Assembly (NCBI RefSeq): GCF_946885885.1
Contig: NZ_CAMPHN010000003.1
Location: 1-64,000, forward strand
Direction: 5' to 3'
Length of the DNA stretch: 64,000 nucleotides
Origin: an uncultured Pseudomonas sp.
GTDB taxonomy: Bacteria; Pseudomonadota; Gammaproteobacteria; Pseudomonadales; Pseudomonadaceae
Below the pieces are notes generated by a model. The model searched no databases. It was given only the letters and a program-made list of their open reading frames with translations, and was not told the origin of the DNA. Shown in pieces: positions 10,714 through 20,089 of the stretch (positions are counted from its first letter, which is position 1; the number at the start of each line of letters is the position of its first letter). Made by a program: the position numbers and the translations under genes.

Positions 10714-12002
10714 CAGGCGTTCTTCAGCTCGGCGAAGGCGCGCTCGGCGGCGTCCAGGGTGATCTTCAGTTCGGCCTCGCCATGGGCGATCGAGGTGAAG
10801 CCGGCCTCGAAGGCGCTCGGCGCCAGGTAGACGCCACCGTCGAGCATCAGGTGGAAGAAGCGCTTGAAGCGTTCGGCGTCGCTGGCCATCACGTCGTCGA
10901 AGGTGACGATGTCGTCGGCGCCGCTGAAATACAGGCCGAACATGCCGCCCGCCTGGGTGGTGACGAAGGGGATGCCGGCGGCATCGGCGCGGTCTTGCAG
11001 ACCTTGCAGCATACGGCCGGTGTAGTCGGTCAGTTCGGCGTGGAAGCCCGGACGGCCGATCAGCTTGAGCGTGGTCAGGCCGGCGGCCATCGCCAGCGGG
11101 TTGCCCGACAGAGTGCCGGCCTGGTAGACCGGGCCGAGCGGGGCGATGCACGCCATGATCGCGCGCTTGCCGCCGAAGCAGCCGACCGGCATGCCGCCGC
11201 CGATGATCTTGCCGAAGGTGGTCAGGTCCGGCGTCACGCCGTAGTGCGCCTGGGCGCCGCCGAGGGCGACACGGAAGCCGGTCATCACTTCGTCGAAGAT
11301 CAGCACCACGCCGTGCTTGTCGCACTGCTCGCGCAGGCCTTCAAGAAAGCCCGGTGCCGGCGGCACGCAGTTCATATTGCCGGCCACCGGCTCGACGATG
11401 ATGCAGGCGACCTCCTGGCCGACCTCCGCGAGCATCTGCTCGACCGCCTGAATATCGTTGAACGGCAGGGTCAGGGTGTGTTTGGCGAACGCCGCCGGCA
11501 CCCCGGCCGAGCTCGGCACGCCCTGGGTCAGCAGGCCGGAACCGGCTTTGACCAACAAACTGTCGGAATGCCCGTGGTAGCAGCCTTCGAACTTGATGAT
11601 GCTGTCGCGGCCGGTGAAGCCGCGGGCCAGGCGGATCGCGCTCATGGTCGCCTCGGTACCGGAGCTGACCATGCGCACCATTTCCATGGACGGCACCAGG
11701 CTGCACACCAGGTCGGCCATTTCGGTTTCCATGGCGGTCGGCGCGCCGTAGGACAGGCCATGCTCGAGCTGGCGGCGTACCGCGTCCAGTACGTCCGGGT
11801 GGCTGTGGCCGAGGATCATCGGGCCCCAGGAACCGACGTAGTCCACATAGCGCTTGTCGTCTTCGTCGGTGACATAGGCGCCTTCGGCGTGCTTGAAGAA
11901 CAGGGGCGTGCCGCCGACGCTTTTGAAGGCGCGCACGGGCGAGTTGACGCCGCCGGGGATGTGCTTCTGGGCGTTGGCGAACAGGGTTTCGGAACGGGAC
12001 AT
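10713..12002 (-). CDS. hemL: Glutamate-1-semialdehyde 2,1-aminomutase
   Basis: PLP-dependent enzyme that converts glutamate-1-semialdehyde to 5-aminolevulinate, the first committed haem precursor by the C5 route. 429 residues. It starts [20 protein letters not shown] and has [13 protein letters not shown]. The PLP-binding lysine is in [13 protein letters not shown] (about residue 265), preceded by FDEVMTGFR. Lies 55 bases downstream of thiE on the minus strand. Confidence 0.97.
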   Translation of the reverse strand: MSRSETLFANAQKHIPGGVNSPVRAFKSVGGTPLFFKHAEGAYVTDEDDKRYVDYVGSWGPMILGHSHPDVLDAVRRQLEHGLSYGAPTAMETEMADLVCSLVPSMEMVRMVSSGTEATMSAIRLARGFTGRDSIIKFEGCYHGHSDSLLVKAGSGLLTQGVPSSAGVPAAFAKHTLTLPFNDIQAVEQMLAEVGQEVACIIVEPVAGNMNCVPPAPGFLEGLREQCDKHGVVLIFDEVMTGFRVALGGAQAHYGVTPDLTTFGKIIGGGMPVGCFGGKRAIMACIAPLGPVYQAGTLSGNPLAMAAGLTTLKLIGRPGFHAELTDYTGRMLQGLQDRADAAGIPFVTTQAGGMFGLYFSGADDIVTFDDVMASDAERFKRFFHLMLDGGVYLAPSAFEAGFTSIAHGEAELKITLDAAERAFAELKNA

Positions 12003-12057
12003 GGCAGGGGCCTCTCAGTCATCGGGTCGGGCTGAATATGCTCAGCCCCGAAAGCAA

Positions 12058-12687
12058 TCAGTGGTTGGCGAACAGGGCGCTGAAGGCGCGGGCGCGGCGC
12101 TCGACTTCGGCGGCCGAGTCGGCGCCGAACAGGCCGTGGATCACCGCGACCATGTTGGCGCCGCGGGCGATCAGCCCTGCTGCGTTATCCAGGGTCACGC
12201 CGCCGATGGCAACGATCGGCAGGTTGATGCGACCTTTAGCCGCGTCGAGCAATTCGACCGTGGCCGTCGGTGCACCGGGCTTGGTGGTCGAGTCGAAGAA
12301 GCGGCCGAAGGCTACATAGCTGGCGCCTTCGCGGGCGGCGGCTTCGGCCAGTTCGAGTTGCGCGTGGCAGGTGCCGCCGATGATCGCCTGGCGCCCGAGC
12401 AGGGCGCGGGCGGCCGACAGCGAACCGTCGCTCTGGCCCAGGTGCAGACCGACGCCGAGGCGTGCGGCCAGTTCGGCGTCGTCGTTGACGATCAGCGCGG
12501 CGCCGTAGCGGTTGCACAGCTCGCGCAGGGCTTCGGCCTGGCGCAGGCGACGGGCGTCGTCGCTGGACTTGTCGCGGTATTGCAGCACGCGGGCGCCGCC
12601 TTTCAGCGCCGCCTCGACATAGGGCAGCAGCTTGCCGTCGGCCAGCAGTTGGCTGTCGGTGATGGCATACAGGCCATGCAGTTTCAT
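12058..12687 (-). CDS. thiE: Thiamine-phosphate synthase
   Basis: Joins hydroxymethylpyrimidine pyrophosphate and the thiazole phosphate to form thiamine phosphate. 209 residues, a TIM-barrel of normal length. Signature stretches are [16 protein letters not shown] and [13 protein letters not shown]; the C-terminal phosphate site is [12 protein letters not shown]. Follows thiD by 24 bases, so a thiD-thiE transcript continuing into hemL is likely. I saw no TPP riboswitch upstream of thiD. Confidence 0.96.
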   Translation of the reverse strand: MKLHGLYAITDSQLLADGKLLPYVEAALKGGARVLQYRDKSSDDARRLRQAEALRELCNRYGAALIVNDDAELAARLGVGLHLGQSDGSLSAARALLGRQAIIGGTCHAQLELAEAAAREGASYVAFGRFFDSTTKPGAPTATVELLDAAKGRINLPIVAIGGVTLDNAAGLIARGANMVAVIHGLFGADSAAEVERRARAFSALFANH

Positions 12688-12711
12688 CGGAAGCGCTCCA
12701 TCAGCTGCCTT

Positions 12712-13509
12712 CTATTGATAAGCATCCAGCGGCAGGCGGCGCGGGATGAATTGGCCGTGGCCGGGTTGTTCGGCGTCGCGCAGGGTGCGCCAGGTGTAGT
12801 CGAGGGCGAAGCGCACGGCGCCGACCAGGTCCTGGCCCAGGGCCAGACGCCCGGCCAAGGTGCTGGCCAGGGTGCAGCCGGAACCGTGATAGCTGCCCGG
12901 CAGGCGCTGGCAGGTGAAGCTGTGGCGGGCGCCGTCGCGCGCGTACAGACGATTGTGCACTTCATGCTCGTCGCCATGGCCGCCGGTGATCAGCAGGTAC
13001 GGGATGAACGGCAGCAGTTTGTCCGCGCATTGATCGGCCGTGCCGTCCGGCAGTTCGGCGAGGATGCGCGCTTCCGGCAGGTTCGGCGTGGCGATGGTCG
13101 ATACGGCGAACAGCCGTTCGCGCATCGCGTAACCGACCTCGTCCTTGCCCAGCGCGCCGCCGCCGCCGGCGCGCAGCACCGGGTCGCAGACCAGGGGAAT
13201 GTCCGGCAGCTTGTGCCTGATCTCGAGCACGGTCTCGACCATCTCGACGGAGCCGAGCATGCCCAGCTTGATCGCGGCGACCGGCAGGTCGGCGATCACC
13301 GCATTGGCCTGGGCCAGTACCCAGTCGCGGTCGAGCACGCGGAAATCGCTGACGTTCACCGTGTCCTGCACGGTCAGCGCGGTGACCGTCGGCGCGGCAT
13401 GGCAACCCTGGGCGAGCAGGGCTTCGATATCGGCTTGCAGGCCGGCGCCGCCACTGGGGTCGTGACCGGACAGGCAAAGCACTACGGGGCGGGAGTTGGG
13501 CGTTTTCAT
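12712..13509 (-). CDS. thiD: Hydroxymethylpyrimidine/phosphomethylpyrimidine kinase
   Basis: Phosphorylates HMP and HMP-P in the pyrimidine branch of thiamine synthesis. 265 residues from ATG 13509 (MKTPNSRPVVLCLSGHDPSGG). A ribokinase-fold enzyme: GHDPSGGAGLQADI at the N-terminus, ITGGHGDEHEVHN in the middle, and the catalytic region GSYHGSGCTLASTLAG near the C-terminus. An upstream in-frame start at 13530 lacks support. First gene of the thiD-thiE-hemL run. Confidence 0.96.
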   Translation of the reverse strand: MKTPNSRPVVLCLSGHDPSGGAGLQADIEALLAQGCHAAPTVTALTVQDTVNVSDFRVLDRDWVLAQANAVIADLPVAAIKLGMLGSVEMVETVLEIRHKLPDIPLVCDPVLRAGGGGALGKDEVGYAMRERLFAVSTIATPNLPEARILAELPDGTADQCADKLLPFIPYLLITGGHGDEHEVHNRLYARDGARHSFTCQRLPGSYHGSGCTLASTLAGRLALGQDLVGAVRFALDYTWRTLRDAEQPGHGQFIPRRLPLDAYQ

Positions 13510-13786
13510 GGTGCGCGAGCTTATCACCAAACACGCATTTAGCCGCCAGTCGGAGGTCGGCGAAGCGTCCTCTCGTAGAGCCTATGCTTTCTGAGGCAAG
13601 CCCGAACGGCCTACGCCTTCGTGGGAGGAGCTGGCGTTTAAAGCGTGCACGCCAGGCGATAGCCGGGTAGCCCAGCAGGCTCTATGTCGCTGGCTGATCC
13701 GTAGCGTGCGCCCGTGGCGACTTGGGGCGGGCCATGCAGAAACGCCCTGCCAGAGGCCTCTCATGATCTTTGTGCATGGCGTCATG

Positions 13787-13814
13787 CTGACACTGGGCTA
13801 TAAACGCCTATGCT
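13787..13814 (+). promoter_or_regulatory. Candidate sigma-70 promoter for ladS
   Basis: In the 400-base gap between divergent thiD and ladS, CTGACA (13787-13792) and TATGCT (13809-13814) are 16 bases apart, about 100 bases before the ladS start. The match is five of six to the -35 and four of six to the -10 consensus. The rest of the gap shows only scattered short inverted repeats and no gene. Confidence 0.4.
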
Positions 13815-13911
13815 AGAGTGCTCGCCTCGTTGAGACACTTATGTTGCATCGCGGGCCAGCCGTTGAGGAACGGCTTCTTAATGGTTATGGAATGATGATT
13901 TGGCGGGCTGC

Positions 13912-16302
13912 ATGCATTACATCCTGTTGTGCCTTTTCGTGTTGTTGTCGGGGCCTGCGGCTGCCGTTGCGTTCGATGAACACACCAAAACTCTGCCCCT
14001 CGGTCAGGTCATGTACGTCTTCGAAGACGTGCGCGGCGATGCGAACATCAAGGAGGTCGCGTCGCCGGCGCTGCAAGCGAGCTTTCGCCAGCACGAGCGG
14101 GATGTGCTGAATGCCGGCTACTCGCGTTCGGTGTTCTGGATTCGCCTGGACCTGGAGTACCGCCCGCAGCAACAGCCCGGTCCGCGCTTGTGGTTGTTGG
14201 AACTGGCCTATCCGCCCTTGGATCACCTCGAGCTGTACCTGGAAGACGGCCAGGGCGGTTATCGACTGGTCCGGCGCACCGGCGACGCTTTGCCGTTCTC
14301 CAGCCGGCAGATCAAGCAGAACAACTTCCTGTTCGAACTCGAGCTGCAGCCGCACGAGATGCAGCGGGTGTTTCTGCGGCTCGAGAGCCAGGGGTCGATC
14401 CAGGCGCCGCTGACGCTCTGGGCGCCCAACGCCTACTTGGAAGAACAGCCCGAGCGGGTGTACATGCTCGGCATCATCTATGGCGTGCTGCTGGTGATGT
14501 TGATTTACAACCTGTTCATCTTTCTCAGCGTGCGCGACACCAGCTACCTGTATTACATCCTCTATATCGCTTCGTTCGGCTTGTATCAGGTCTCGGTCAA
14601 CGGTGCCGGGATCGAATATTTCTGGCCGGACAGTCCCTGGTGGGCCAATGCCTCTACGCCGTTCATGATCGGCTCGGCGGCCTTGTTCGGCTGCCAGTTC
14701 GCCCGCAGCTTTCTGCATACCGCCGAATACAGCGTCTGGATGGACCGTGCGTTGCTGGCGATGATGGGCTGCGGCGCCGTGGTGATGCTGCTGGCCCTTA
14801 CCGTCAGCTATGCCTTGTCCCTGCGCCTGGCCACTTACCTGGCGCTGCTGTTCACCGTGGTGATCTTCACCGCCGGGGTGCTCGCCTGGTTGCGTGGCAT
14901 GCGCGTGGCGCGTTACTTCATCATCGCCTGGAGCACCTTTCTCGCCGGCGGGGTGATCAACACCCTGATGGTGCTCGGCTACCTGCCCAATGTGTTCCTT
15001 ACCATGTACGCCAGCCAGATCGGATCGGCCCTGGAGGTCGGCCTGCTGTCCCTGGCCCTGGCCGACCGCATCAATGCGATGAAGGAGGAGCGCGCACGCA
15101 TCCTGAAAGAAGCCGGACACAAGCTGGAAGCGTTGAACCAGGAATTGGCCAACAGCAACCGCTTCAAGGACGAATTCCTCGCCACCGTCACCCACGAGCT
15201 GCGCACGCCGATGAACGGCGTGATCGGTTCGTTGGAGCTGATGCAGACGGTCAAGTTGGATGCCGAGCTGGCGCAGTACCAGCGTACCGCCGCCAGTTCC
15301 GCGCGCGACATGATGCGCATGGTCAACGATATCCTGGCTCTCACCGAGCTGCAGTCCGGCAAGCTCTACCCGCGCCGCGAGCCGTTCAGCTTGCGTGGAA
15401 TGTTCGACGGTCTGCGCGCGCAGTACGCGCCGCGTGCCGAGGAAAAGGGCCTGCATTTCATTCTGGAGCTCAACGAGAGCCTGCCCGACACGCTCGAAGG
15501 CGACGCCGCCAAGTTGACCCAGAGCCTGGGCTACCTGCTGGACAATGCGATCAAGTTCACCGCGCGCGGCAGCGTTTGCGTGCGGGTGGGTTACGTCGCG
15601 CCGGTGGCCGATAACCTCGTGCTGCGTATCGACGTGATCGACACCGGGATCGGTTTCGAGGTCCCGCGGGACGTGGCCCTGTACCAACGCTTCCATCAGT
15701 TGGATGGCTCGATGACCCGCGAATACGGCGGTTTGGGTATCGGCCTGGCGATCTGCCGGCAACTGGTCGATCTGCTCGGCGGTTCGCTGAGCCACGAGTC
15801 GACCCCAGGGCAAGGCAGCACCTTCCAATTGAACGTGCCCCTGACCTTGCCGGTGCAGGGCGCCACTGTGGCGCCGGTACGGCGGGGCGGTGGGCCGGCG
15901 TTACGCCAGCCGGAGCAATGCACGATATTGGTCGTCGAAGACAACGCGATCAACCAACTGGTGACCCGCGGCATGCTGCTCAAGCTCGGCTACCGCGTGC
16001 GCACCGCCGATAACGGTGCGGAGGCGCTGGAATCGCTACGCGGCGAAGTGGTCGACGCCGTATTGCTCGATTGCCAGATGCCGATCATGGATGGCTTCGC
16101 CACCTGTCGCGCCTTGCGCGGTCTGCCCCATTGCGCAGATCTGCCGGTGCTGGCGATCACCGCCCACAGCCATAGCGGCGACCGCGAGCGCTGCCTGGCG
16201 GCGGGCATGAGCGACTACCTGGCCAAACCGGTCAAGTTCGAGGAGCTGCGCATGCTGCTGCATGACTGGGTACTGTGCCACGAGTACCACGAGTACCAAT
16301 AG
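13912..16302 (+). CDS. ladS: Hybrid sensor kinase LadS
   Basis: In Pseudomonas LadS feeds the GacS/GacA-RsmY/Z cascade and promotes the sessile, biofilm lifestyle. 796 residues from ATG 13912; a TTG four codons earlier is an alternative start. Domains in order: signal peptide (MHYILLCLFVLLSGPAAA); periplasmic 7TMR-DISMED2 sensor to about residue 170; seven membrane segments to about 385; a histidine kinase domain with phospho-acceptor His428 in TVTHELRTPMNG and ATPase boxes LLDNAIKFTARG and GLGIGLAICRQL; a receiver domain with Asp720 in VLLDCQMPIMDG. There is no Hpt domain. All key residues are present. Position beside thiD matches P. aeruginosa. Confidence 0.95.
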   Translation: MHYILLCLFVLLSGPAAAVAFDEHTKTLPLGQVMYVFEDVRGDANIKEVASPALQASFRQHERDVLNAGYSRSVFWIRLDLEYRPQQQPGPRLWLLELAYPPLDHLELYLEDGQGGYRLVRRTGDALPFSSRQIKQNNFLFELELQPHEMQRVFLRLESQGSIQAPLTLWAPNAYLEEQPERVYMLGIIYGVLLVMLIYNLFIFLSVRDTSYLYYILYIASFGLYQVSVNGAGIEYFWPDSPWWANASTPFMIGSAALFGCQFARSFLHTAEYSVWMDRALLAMMGCGAVVMLLALTVSYALSLRLATYLALLFTVVIFTAGVLAWLRGMRVARYFIIAWSTFLAGGVINTLMVLGYLPNVFLTMYASQIGSALEVGLLSLALADRINAMKEERARILKEAGHKLEALNQELANSNRFKDEFLATVTHELRTPMNGVIGSLELMQTVKLDAELAQYQRTAASSARDMMRMVNDILALTELQSGKLYPRREPFSLRGMFDGLRAQYAPRAEEKGLHFILELNESLPDTLEGDAAKLTQSLGYLLDNAIKFTARGSVCVRVGYVAPVADNLVLRIDVIDTGIGFEVPRDVALYQRFHQLDGSMTREYGGLGIGLAICRQLVDLLGGSLSHESTPGQGSTFQLNVPLTLPVQGATVAPVRRGGGPALRQPEQCTILVVEDNAINQLVTRGMLLKLGYRVRTADNGAEALESLRGEVVDAVLLDCQMPIMDGFATCRALRGLPHCADLPVLAITAHSHSGDRERCLAAGMSDYLAKPVKFEELRMLLHDWVLCHEYHEYQ

Positions 16303-16341
16303 GCCCCGTGTTGCGCTCATCACGTGTAGCGAGCTGACTCC

Positions 16342-16650
16342 GTAGGGTGCGCCGCGCGCACCTGCATCGGCGCAGCTTCCCGGTGCGCACGGCGCACCCG
16401 ACGAGGTCGGATCCTCACACTGAAACGCCCAGGCCTGAACGCAACACGCTGTTGGTGCATAGCCTTTTATTAGCGCTGTCCCAATAATGTGTCGCATAGC
16501 CGATAACGCGTAGGGTGCGCCGTGCGCACCACCGTAGGCGACGAATCACTGGTGCGCATGGCGCATCCTACGGATCCAGACCGTCTCAAACTCAGTGGCG
16601 ATAGCCGAGCGCAACACGCTATTGGTACATAGCCTTTTCAATGGCTGGTT
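16342..16650. repeat. Tandemly duplicated intergenic unit carrying a family F BIME
   Basis: Between ladS and tetR a unit of about 170 bases occurs twice. Each copy starts with a hairpin of type GTAGGGTGCGCCGTGCGCACC (16342-16402 and 16510-16571; the second ends CTAC). Each then continues to a matching tail, GCAACACGCTGTTGGTGCAT and GCAACACGCTATTGGTACAT, followed by AGCCTTTT. The middle parts have diverged. No coding sequence is credible here. Confidence 0.8.
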
Positions 16651-16719
16651 AAGCGGTAAGCGTCAGCACATGGCGCTTATGCCCGCAGTTGTGCCCTGAA
16701 TCCCGCTTTTTTCAAGATC

Positions 16720-16759
16720 TGAATCCTGATTCACTCATGAAATCGTGAATCGGAATTCA
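16720..16759. promoter_or_regulatory. Twin palindromic operator upstream of tetR
   Basis: Two 14-bp palindromes, TGAATCCTGATTCA (16720-16733, arms perfect) and TGAATCGGAATTCA (16746-16759, one arm mismatch), lie 26 bp apart centre to centre. The second ends four bases before the TetR ATG. This is the arrangement expected of a TetR-family autorepressor site that would also control the co-transcribed dehydrogenase and perhaps the thioesterase. Confidence 0.65.
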
Positions 16760-16763
16760 GACT

Positions 16764-17417
16764 ATGGTTTACCGCACCAGCCCACTACGTATCGACCGTG
16801 ACCAAGCGCTGCGCCAGCGCATTCTCGCCTGCGCCTTGCAGCGCGTCGTCGCGGGCGGTTTCGTCGCCCTGACCATGCAGGCCCTGGCCGAGGATGTCGG
16901 CATCGCCACCGGCAGCCTGTATCGGCATTTTCGCGGCAAGGGCGAATTGGCCGCCGAAGTCTTCGCCCTCGCCAGCCAGCGCGAAGTGGATGCCTTGGCC
17001 CGCGTGTTACGTGCCCCCGGCAGCCCTGTGGCGCGGCTGGCCGAGGGTTTACGCCAGTTCGCCGAGCGCGCCTGGCATAGCCGGCGCCTGGCCTTCGCCC
17101 TGATCGCCGAGCCGGTCGAGCCGGAAGTCGACGAGCAGCGCCTGCTGTATCGCGTGGCCTATGCCGAACTGTTCGCCGAATTGCTCGAAGAGGGCATCGC
17201 CAGCGGCGATTTCCATCTCGATCAAGTCAACCTGATCGCCGCCTGCCTGGTCGGCGCCATTGCCGAAGCCCTGGTCGGCCCGCTTTCGCCCCAGGCGCGC
17301 GCCGCCCGCGAAGCCGGGCGATCCGCTCTGGGGTTGGAAGCTGTCAGCCACAGCCTGATCACCTTCTGTTTGCGCGCCGTCGGCGCCCCATTGCTCAACG
17401 AGGAGCCACAATCGTGA
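16764..17417 (+). CDS. TetR/AcrR family transcriptional regulator
   Basis: 217 residues. The N-terminal helix-turn-helix is clear (TMQALAEDVGIATGSLYRHF followed by RGKGEL). The ligand-binding C-terminal domain is unassigned. Its TGA overlaps the GTG start of the acyl-CoA dehydrogenase (GTGA), so the two are co-translated. It probably senses an acyl-CoA or fatty-acid related ligand and represses its own operon through the twin palindrome just upstream. No strong Shine-Dalgarno is seen; GGAA at 16752-16755 overlaps the second palindrome, so bound repressor would also cover the start region. Confidence 0.93.
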   Translation: MVYRTSPLRIDRDQALRQRILACALQRVVAGGFVALTMQALAEDVGIATGSLYRHFRGKGELAAEVFALASQREVDALARVLRAPGSPVARLAEGLRQFAERAWHSRRLAFALIAEPVEPEVDEQRLLYRVAYAELFAELLEEGIASGDFHLDQVNLIAACLVGAIAEALVGPLSPQARAAREAGRSALGLEAVSHSLITFCLRAVGAPLLNEEPQS

Positions 17418-19063
17418 ACGCCAGCCTGCATGCCGAAACCCACGAAGTATTCAACCAGGCGCCGCCGCTCGACGGCGCCAACCTTTACCGCATCGACCTG
17501 CCGCTGCAGGAATGGACCCGGCGCTTCGGCGGCGGTTGGGCCGAGCAGAAGCTCGATACCTACGGTGCCCTGGCCGGCGGCGAGCTGATGGCCGCGGGCT
17601 TCCTCGCCAACGAGAACAAGCCGGTATTCAAGAGCCACGACCGCTTCGGCCACCGCATCGACTTGGTCGAGTACCACCCGGCCTATCACCAGTTGATGGG
17701 CGCGGCCATCGCCCATGGCCTGCCGTCCATGCCCTGGACCGATCCGCGCGACGGCGCTCAGGTCGCCCGTGCCGCCATGAGCTACCTGCACAGCCAGGCC
17801 GAAGCCGGCAGCGGCTGCCCTTTGACCATGACCTACGCCAGCGTGCCGGCCTTGCGCCTACAGCCGGACCTCGCCGAAATCTGGTTGCCGAAGATCCTCT
17901 CCAGCCAATACGACCCGCGTAACCTGCCGGTCGAGCAGAAGAGCGGTGCCACCATCGGCATGGCCATGACCGAGAAGCAGGGCGGCACCGACGTGCGCGC
18001 CAACACCACCCGCGCCTACCCGGTGAGCGTCGGTGGCTCCGGCCAGGCCTACGAACTGGTCGGGCACAAATGGTTCTGCTCGGCGCCGATGTGCGACGCC
18101 TTCCTCACCCTGGCCTACACCGATAAAGGCCTGACCTGCTTCCTGCTGCCGCGCCACCGCCCGGACGGCACGCGCAACGAGTTCTATATCCAGCGTCTGA
18201 AAAACAAACTCGGCAACTGGTCGAACGCCTCCAGCGAAGTGGAATACCGCGGCGCCCTGGCCTGGATGGTCGGCGAGGAGGGGCGTGGCGTACCGACCAT
18301 CATCGAAATGGTCGCGCTGACCCGCTTCGACTGCATGATCGGTTCCAGCGCCCTGATGCGCCAGGCCCTGACCCAGGCCGCGCACCACTGCGCGCACCGC
18401 GAAGTCGGCGGCCGGCCGCTCGCTCGGCAACCGCTGATGCAGAACGTCTTGGCCGACCTGGCGCTGGAGAGCGAAGCGGCGCTGGCCCTGACCCTGCGCA
18501 TGGGCAAGGCGTTGGATAACCCGCACGACGAACAGGAAGACAAATTCGCCCGTCTGGTCACCGCCGTGGGCAAATATTGGATCTGCAAACGCGCCCCCGC
18601 GATGATCAACGAGGCCGCCGAATGCATGGGCGGCGCCGGCTACGTCGAAGACAGCATACTGCCGCGGCTGTACCGCGAAGCCCCGGTCAACTCCACCTGG
18701 GAAGGTTCCGGCAATGTGCAATGCCTGGACGTGCTGCGCGCCCTGTCGAAGGAGCCCGGCGTGCTCGATGCGCTGTTCCACGAACTGGGCGACGGCCACG
18801 GCGACGCGCGCTTGAGCGCCCATATCGCGCAATTGCAGGCGGACTTCCGCGATACCGACGACATCCAATACCGCGCCCGCCAACTGACCGAAGACGTGGC
18901 CCTGGCGCTGCAAGCTAAACTGCTGCTGGAGGCTGGCAACGCCGCGGTCTCCGATGCCTTTATCGCCAGCCGCCTGGGCGCCAGCGGGCGGGTTTACGGC
19001 ATCCTGCCACGCGGCCTCGACGTAGAAACCGTGCTGGCGCGCAGCAGCCCCGATCCGCGCTGA
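17414..19063 (+). CDS. AidB-like acyl-CoA dehydrogenase
   Basis: A flavoprotein of the acyl-CoA dehydrogenase superfamily, 549 residues, close to AidB in length and plan rather than to the roughly 380-residue classical enzymes. Visible features are GMAMTEKQGGTDVRANTT (FAD/substrate region), ELVGHKWFCSAPMCDAFL, and the C-terminal ECMGGAGYVED stretch. AidB-type proteins are linked to alkylation stress and isovaleryl-CoA oxidation; the true substrate here is unknown. Starts with GTG inside the tetR stop; 10 bases separate it from the thioesterase gene, so the three form an operon. Confidence 0.9.
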   Translation: MNASLHAETHEVFNQAPPLDGANLYRIDLPLQEWTRRFGGGWAEQKLDTYGALAGGELMAAGFLANENKPVFKSHDRFGHRIDLVEYHPAYHQLMGAAIAHGLPSMPWTDPRDGAQVARAAMSYLHSQAEAGSGCPLTMTYASVPALRLQPDLAEIWLPKILSSQYDPRNLPVEQKSGATIGMAMTEKQGGTDVRANTTRAYPVSVGGSGQAYELVGHKWFCSAPMCDAFLTLAYTDKGLTCFLLPRHRPDGTRNEFYIQRLKNKLGNWSNASSEVEYRGALAWMVGEEGRGVPTIIEMVALTRFDCMIGSSALMRQALTQAAHHCAHREVGGRPLARQPLMQNVLADLALESEAALALTLRMGKALDNPHDEQEDKFARLVTAVGKYWICKRAPAMINEAAECMGGAGYVEDSILPRLYREAPVNSTWEGSGNVQCLDVLRALSKEPGVLDALFHELGDGHGDARLSAHIAQLQADFRDTDDIQYRARQLTEDVALALQAKLLLEAGNAAVSDAFIASRLGASGRVYGILPRGLDVETVLARSSPDPR

Positions 19064-19073
19064 GGGCACAGGC

Positions 19074-19511
19074 ATGGATGCGACTATTCTGCAGCGCCTG
19101 CACAACTGGTTCGCCAGCGATATCGGCGAAGCCTACGGCATCTCGCAGCTGCGCACGGCGGCGGGGACGGCGAGCTTTGTCGGCCAACCACCGGCGATGC
19201 ACTTCAACCCGCACGGCGGTGTACAGGGCGGCTACATCGCCTCCCTGTTCGACGCCGCGTTGGGCTTTGCGGTTTATTCGTCAGCCATGGCCGACGCCGT
19301 ATATGTCACCGCCAGCCTGCACGTCCACTACCTGCGTCCACTGCTGGCAGACGCCTTGCCGCTGCGCACCGAAGCGCGCGTACTGCAGCGCGACGGCCGC
19401 GAGGTAACCGCCGAAGCCACCCTGCACGATGCCCGCGGCCAACTTTGCTCCACCGCCCACGCCATCTTCAAATCCCCGCGCGGCACGGCGAGCGGGGCCT
19501 TGGCCGAATAG
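19074..19511 (+). CDS. PaaI-type hotdog thioesterase
   Basis: 145 residues with a single hotdog fold. The HGG motif is seen in FNPHGGVQGGYIASLFDAAL, the conserved helix of PaaI/YbgC-like acyl-CoA thioesterases. It probably releases free acid from an acyl-CoA made by the neighbouring dehydrogenase. Last gene before the defence island; the next gene of the conserved order, amn, only appears at 33.9 kb. Confidence 0.88.
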   Translation: MDATILQRLHNWFASDIGEAYGISQLRTAAGTASFVGQPPAMHFNPHGGVQGGYIASLFDAALGFAVYSSAMADAVYVTASLHVHYLRPLLADALPLRTEARVLQRDGREVTAEATLHDARGQLCSTAHAIFKSPRGTASGALAE

Positions 19512-19541
19512 CCCCGTCGCGAATGCGTGCACCGTTCCCAC

Positions 19542-19611
19542 GTAGCCTGGATAAGCGCTAGCGCAATCCGGGTCACCCATCCCGGATTGCGCCAAGGCTT
19601 ATTCGGGCTAC
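19542..19611. repeat. BIME copy C1 at the left edge of the CRISPR island
   Basis: Begins GTAGCCTGGATAAGCGC and ends CAAGGCTTATTCGGGCTAC. The two outer arms are each small hairpins (GCGC-TA-GCGC type) in opposite orientation. A nearly identical copy lies at 33712-33797, just before amn; I see no other copy of this family in the window. The rest of 19612-19756 shows no gene. Confidence 0.88.
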
Positions 19612-19756
19612 AAACAATCGCTCTGTAGAGAGGGGATGAACCTTGGGTCATCGTGCGGGGTGAACTGGATGCGTTGTGTAGTCCGCATCAGCAGGATGAG
19701 TCAGACCTGTCCCGCATTACACATAAGGGGCCTGCTATTCACGAGATATTAGGTCA

Positions 19757-20089
19757 TCAGCCAAGCAGGCGTCTGGATAGGAGGGTTTGCATATCGCGGC
19801 GACCGTCGGCGATCAGGTAGACATGCACCTGTTGGTTATATATCCGGTAAATGATCCGGTAGGGTTTGTAGAGCGCCTGCCGGTATTCCCGGATACCCAA
19901 GGCGGAAAGTTCTCTGGGATGAGTGCCGCGTTCGGGGAAGTGTCCCGGGCTGCGGATGCATTGCAGTAGATATTCAAGCACGTGGCCGGCATTGGCGAGG
20001 GAATCGAATTCGGCGATGTAATCGTAGATCGACTCCAGGTCGCGTTCGGCGCCGGCGGTCATCAGCACCGCATAGGGGGCTTTGCTCAT
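19757..20089 (-). CDS. ParE/RelE-family toxin
   Basis: 110 residues with the ParE/RelE plan: MTAGAERDLESIYDYIAEFD at the N-terminus, the core FPERGTHPRELSALGIREYR, and YRIIYRIYNQQVHVYLIADGRRD near the end. Family members either cut ribosome-bound mRNA (RelE) or poison gyrase (ParE); sequence alone does not tell which. It overlaps its antitoxin gene by four bases and both are transcribed leftwards, away from the cas genes. Confidence 0.9.
   Translation of the reverse strand: MSKAPYAVLMTAGAERDLESIYDYIAEFDSLANAGHVLEYLLQCIRSPGHFPERGTHPRELSALGIREYRQALYKPYRIIYRIYNQQVHVYLIADGRRDMQTLLSRRLLG

Noticed and set aside
13582..13785. Short ORF in the thiD-ladS gap
   Set aside because: Low-complexity stretch with short inverted repeats, no ribosome site and no recognisable protein features.
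12688..13911. TPP riboswitch upstream of thiD
   Set aside because: I searched by eye for the conserved THI-box core on the minus strand and did not find it.
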